This document shows, one piece after another, positions 62,401 to 64,000 of a stretch of DNA of 64,000 bases. This stretch comes from Cinclus cinclus. Its lineage: Eukaryota > Chordata > Aves > Passeriformes > Cinclidae. Under the pieces are notes generated by a model that was given only the letters and a program-made list of their open reading frames with translations, was not told the origin of the DNA and searched no databases. Numbering within the stretch: position 1 is the first letter of the stretch; each line of letters begins with the position of its first letter. Both the position numbers and the translations under genes were made by a program. The stretch covers positions 51,086,006 to 51,150,005 of the forward strand of contig NC_085047.1 in NCBI RefSeq assembly GCF_963662255.1. The letters are read 5' to 3'.

Positions 62401-64000
62401 CAGGTAGCACCACTGAGGTGATGTCTGGGCAGCCGTCACGCGATAAAGACAGCTCCAAGTATTGCCATGAGGCACTGGATGAAAACAGAGCAATCCTGGC
62501 CATGAATCAGTGCCTGTATTATTTGATCCAGACTACAGCACTCAGGCAGTAGTATGAAATGCAGCTTTTGCTGCTATGGCTCAGGTTTTGGCAAGGCTGT
62601 CTAGTTTTAATGCAGAATCAGCAGTTTGAATGATAGAGTTTTGGAAAAAGTATTCTGATATCTCAGTCTGTTAATCTGGAAGGAGCTTTTAAGACAGATG
62701 TAGACTGATGCTTGCTGACTTTAAGAGACAAGAAACTCCTCTTAACTCTGGATAAGACCTAGGCAGACAGCCACGCTTTTAATGAAGTGAAGCTGGCAGA
62801 ACGGCAGTTTTAAAATGTCTTCAGAAATATATATAAATATAACTGTAAAAATGAAAAGAAAAAGGAAAAAAATGTACAGCCAAAGACTTACTGCCTCGCC
62901 CTCTGTGCCAAGCACTAACTTTTGGATTTTACATTATCCTCTTCAGATAAATGTTTGCAGGAAAAGAAAGCCATTACCTCTGAAGTTACAAAATGATTAG
63001 ATATTCAGCTGCCGCCGTCAGATGCAATTAAAGACACAAAACTTAGATTCATCCCACAGAACAATAAAGTTTGCCAAATATATTACGAAAAAGCCACATT
63101 GTGTGGCTCTGAGAGTCTTGTCCTGTCCTGACTCCCACTCCCATATCAGTTGGGGACTAGGGAAAATGAAACATTCTGTGCTTCCTGAAGCTGAAATGAT
63201 GGAAAAAGACTGTACCTTTCACATGAGTCCTGCCCTTGTGCCATCTCATTAACTGAGATACCACTTCCTCCTCAAATCTAGAGTCATCTTATGCATTGAG
63301 TCCCTTTTTAAAACTTGGGTCTTTTGGAACGACACTTAATGATGCTGCAGTTATTTGGATCAGCAATATGATCTAACTATTTGGAATGGTATTTGCAAAG
63401 TTCTGACCTTACACAGATTTGGGATACTGATTTCAAAAGGAGAAGGATGGGGTTGTGGTTAGCTAATATGAACTGTCTGTTTCACAGTATGATATAATGA
63501 AAATTACTTAAGTACTTGGCTGTATAACAGAATTTATTTCTGCATTTTTTCAGGAATGAAAAGACACTTCATGACAGGATACATTTACTTCTGTGTACTT
63601 CCATCAGAAACTTCAAGCATTAAAAATTGCATTACCTCTTTTGGGGGATAATGCTACCGAAACTTTAATATTGGATCTTTAGACCTCGTGAGCAAGTTTT
63701 CTCCTCATTTTGCCCCTTCTGCGGCAGCAGCAAGAGGTGTTACGATTGCACTGATAAATGAAACACACTGATTGTTGTTTTTTGGTCAAGTGGCATCACT
63801 CAGCTCATGTCCTCACTACCTATGGCCAGTCCTCTCTGAGGCTTAGTCTGAGCTGAGCCAGCTGGAGGAGCCCAAAACAGAGTCACAGAATCTGCTCAGC
63901 AGCCCGGGGTACTTGAAGCTTGCCTCCCACCTCTTTTATTTAGGAGCACAGATATGCCCACTCAGAATCAGAGGATCATTTTACTGCTGTACTAACACAG
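59471..64000. other. unique AT-rich non-coding DNA
   Basis: No gene or interspersed repeat recognised. Small items: an 8-bp-arm inverted repeat at 60780-60804, directly followed by the palindrome 'cagcagctgctg' (60805-60816), and a self-complementary T10A9 run at 61236-61254. A GC-richer patch at 62270-62500 has no recognisable coding content. Confidence 0.5.

Overview
This is an AT-rich, repeat-poor vertebrate sequence, most likely from a bird. The main evidence is a set of CR1-type LINE fragments. Several end in the CR1 3' terminus: a Gly-Leu-Asp-type 'gttgga...agatgatct' stretch, then 'cccttccaac', then a degenerate 'attctgtg' octamer, with no poly(A) tail. CR1 is the dominant retroposon of birds and also occurs in crocodilians and turtles. 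The low density of recognisable repeats fits a bird best. No bacterial, plasmid, phage or CRISPR features are present.

I could not support any protein-coding gene, tRNA, rRNA or small nuclear RNA gene. The open frames are short, the longest being about 214 codons. They lie in all frames, resemble no family I recognise, and often overlap repeats or microsatellites. The window therefore looks like an intergenic region or the inside of one or more long introns. One weak candidate exon (minus strand, 37774-37867) and two local GC/CpG-rich patches (30112-30345 and 38995-39295) are the only places where I see a hint of host gene function. The second patch is the better candidate for a promoter or regulatory element.

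Layout. 1-10000: mostly unique AT-rich DNA with three plus-strand CR1 pieces (681-781, 4300-4942 and a weak one at 7041-7118) and a 29-bp tandem duplication. 10000-24000: unique DNA with a dispersed short duplication (10873/11477), an AT microsatellite in a palindromic setting (about 18789-18880), a GGGT/GGAT array (21057-21110) and a perfect 31-bp tandem duplication (21663-21724). 24000-31000: a CR1 3' end (24735-24905), an uninterrupted 261-nt pyrimidine tract (27529-27789) followed by a 26-bp near-perfect palindrome (28023-28048), and a modest GC patch. 31000-49000: mostly unique DNA with the CpG-rich island near 39 kb and an old minus-strand LINE reverse-transcriptase fragment (40110-40310). 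49000-54250: two TA-rich microsatellites, a ~45-bp repeat pair, a doubtful LINE remnant and a possible minus-strand ERV LTR remnant. 54250-64000: unique DNA broken by the longest CR1 copy (58460-59470).

I did not find a novel biological system. The most noteworthy structures are the long homopyrimidine tract, the nearby palindrome, and the CpG-rich island in an otherwise AT-rich, geneless stretch. All identifications were made by eye from the sequence, and boundaries of degenerate repeats are approximate.
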